The notes under the pieces are model-generated. The model was given only the letters and a program-made list of their open reading frames with translations. It had not been told where the DNA came from and made no database searches. A stretch of 5,893 nucleotides of DNA, from positions 1 through 5,893 of the forward strand of contig QMZZ01000027.1 in assembly GCA_003663445.1 (NCBI GenBank). Reading direction: 5' to 3'. This DNA is from Candidatus Aenigmatarchaeota archaeon (lineage in GTDB: Archaea; Aenigmatarchaeota; Aenigmatarchaeia; QMZP01). A program made the position numbers and the translations under genes. This document shows positions 5,284-5,893 of this stretch, piece after piece; positions within the stretch are counted from its first letter, which is position 1, and every line of letters starts with the position of its first letter.

Positions 5284-5573
5284 TTTTGCTGTTCTTGCTT
5301 GCATTTACAGTATCCTGGATGGTCACAGCCAGGGAAAGTGGAGTATGGAACGGATGCTGAGGGGTTTTTCGGACAATTAACAGCCTTCCATGCCTTGCAC
5401 GCAGTCACGCATTCCGGCGGTATCTCCTGTCCCTGCTTTTGTCCTAACCAGCTACTAACCGTTTGTGCAATATTCTGCATCCCGCCTGAAAATATCGTCA
5501 GGACGATAAGGGCTGAGATAAGCAGGACTATCGCTGTTATGACGATACGCAAAGGTGTGGAGATGGCTCTCAT
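5280..5573 (-). CDS. Small pilin-like membrane-anchored six-cysteine protein (paralog 1)
   Basis: A 97-residue protein of unknown function. It starts MRAIS and has one hydrophobic segment (about residues 8-28) ending LTIFSGG. The rest is polar and should lie outside the cell. Six cysteines (55, 59, 67, 83, 89, 91) could form three disulfides. The very short basic leader directly followed by a long hydrophobic helix resembles archaeal type IV pilin-like proteins (class III signal, cleavage after MRA), but no glutamine or glutamate at the usual position confirms it; a plain N-terminal anchor is equally possible. It is a paralog of the next gene: 20 of the first 31 residues are identical by eye, with little similarity afterwards. 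Its stop overlaps the scpA start (ATGA), so it heads into the scpAB-lysS operon. No Shine-Dalgarno is seen. Confidence 0.75.
   Translation of the reverse strand: MRAISTPLRIVITAIVLLISALIVLTIFSGGMQNIAQTVSSWLGQKQGQEIPPECVTACKAWKAVNCPKNPSASVPYSTFPGCDHPGYCKCKQEQQK
5481..5573 (-). repeat. Diverged copy of duplicated N-terminal anchor segment (partner 5786-5878)
   Basis: The first 31 codons of the two small genes align without gaps. By hand count about 62 of 93 bases and 20 of 31 residues agree, with many synonymous differences. After codon 31 the similarity stops. This indicates an old tandem gene duplication in which the membrane anchor was kept and the outer domain diverged. Confidence 0.65.
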
Positions 5574-5596
5574 ATTTAGAATTAGCAGGAAAAGCT

Positions 5597-5602
5597 AAAA
5601 AA
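5597..5602 (-). terminator. T6 run between the two small paralogs
   Basis: On the minus strand six Ts follow the stop of the upstream paralog, then a small inverted repeat (TTAGC, 7-base loop, GCTAA at 5582-5598). This is the only gap above a few bases in the minus-strand run (5574-5602). It may give partial termination or simply be AT-rich spacer. No convincing TATA box for the downstream gene was found here. Confidence 0.25.
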
Positions 5603-5878
5603 TCAACGCAGGCAATCACTGCATGACTTTACTCCTGTTATCTCAGCACAGGATTTCAGGCCCTGATCAGTTTTCTGAGTAGCTACAAACCAGTTAGGCG
5701 GAAGATTTCCAGTGGTGCTGCATGTTGATTGGCATTGCTGATAGCAGTAATTGTAAGGATTTACCATCGTGCCCCACGGTGCAATCCCGCCACCGAAGAT
5801 CGTGAGCAGAACCAGGGCAGCAACCAGCAGGACTACTGCTGTTATGATGATCAAAAGGGTCGCTGAGATCCCTCTCAT
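5603..5878 (-). CDS. Small pilin-like membrane-anchored six-cysteine protein (paralog 2)
   Basis: A 91-residue protein of unknown function. It begins MRGIS, followed by a hydrophobic segment (about residues 8-28) ending LTIFGGG. The remaining 60 residues are polar with six cysteines (45, 49, 53, 77, 86, 89), an N-terminal CxxxCxxxC cluster and a C-terminal CSDC. RG before the hydrophobic stretch is compatible with archaeal prepilin peptidase cleavage, though this is inference. The first 31 residues closely match the neighbouring paralog; the ectodomains share the cysteine count but neither spacing nor sequence. The start ATG at 5878 is preceded by an AT-rich stretch (5879-5893) with an in-frame stop and no Shine-Dalgarno. 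It is the first minus-strand gene in the window; its promoter would lie at or beyond the right edge. Confidence 0.72.
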   Translation of the reverse strand: MRGISATLLIIITAVVLLVAALVLLTIFGGGIAPWGTMVNPYNYCYQQCQSTCSTTGNLPPNWFVATQKTDQGLKSCAEITGVKSCSDCLR

Positions 5879-5893
5879 AATTTAATTTTTTGA

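Noticed and set aside
5284..5304. Seven-residue N-terminal extension of scpA (MQARTAK)
   Set aside because: ATG 5283 makes the ATGA overlap seen at other junctions, and the extension lies in the end of the upstream gene.

Overview
The window looks archaeal. It holds an interrupted tRNA whose splice sites lie in bulge-helix-bulge geometry, tRNAs without an encoded CCA, a class I lysyl-tRNA synthetase, FlaJ/TadC-type pilus membrane proteins, short pilin-like proteins and the condensin subunits ScpA and ScpB. The extreme packing would suit a small-genome lineage such as the DPANN archaea, but nothing here fixes a phylum. No mobile element, CRISPR array or sign of recent transfer was seen.

Left part, plus strand (1-2623): the end of one T2SSF-type membrane protein, a complete second one (175-1086), and a membrane lipid or polyprenol kinase of the Sec59/DGK1/VTE5 family (1083-1661), each joined to the next by an ATGA stop/start overlap. 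One base later comes an intron-containing tRNA-Arg(UCU) (1663-1764). One base after that starts a metal-dependent TIM-barrel protein (1766-2563), whose last codons and stop lie inside a tRNA-Pro(GGG) (2549-2623).

Right part, minus strand (5878 down to 2605): two paralogous small six-cysteine proteins with pilin-like N-termini, then scpA, scpB and lysS. The small pair is separated by 29 bases. The next junctions are ATGA, a 26-base overlap and ATGA again, so this is very probably one translationally coupled operon. The lysS 3' end runs antisense into the 3' end of tRNA-Pro.

Functionally the window mixes three themes: type IV pilus-like surface machinery (the T2SSF proteins and perhaps the two pilin-like proteins), chromosome organisation (ScpA/ScpB, kleisin and winged-helix partners of SMC), and translation (LysRS and two tRNAs). 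The most unusual part is 1661-2623. The TIM-barrel gene is squeezed between two tRNAs so tightly that tRNA processing should give its mRNA a one-base leader and remove its stop codon, while tRNA-Pro is overlapped by coding sequence at both ends. No stretch over 300 bases lacks a gene; the longest gap inside the window is 29 bases.
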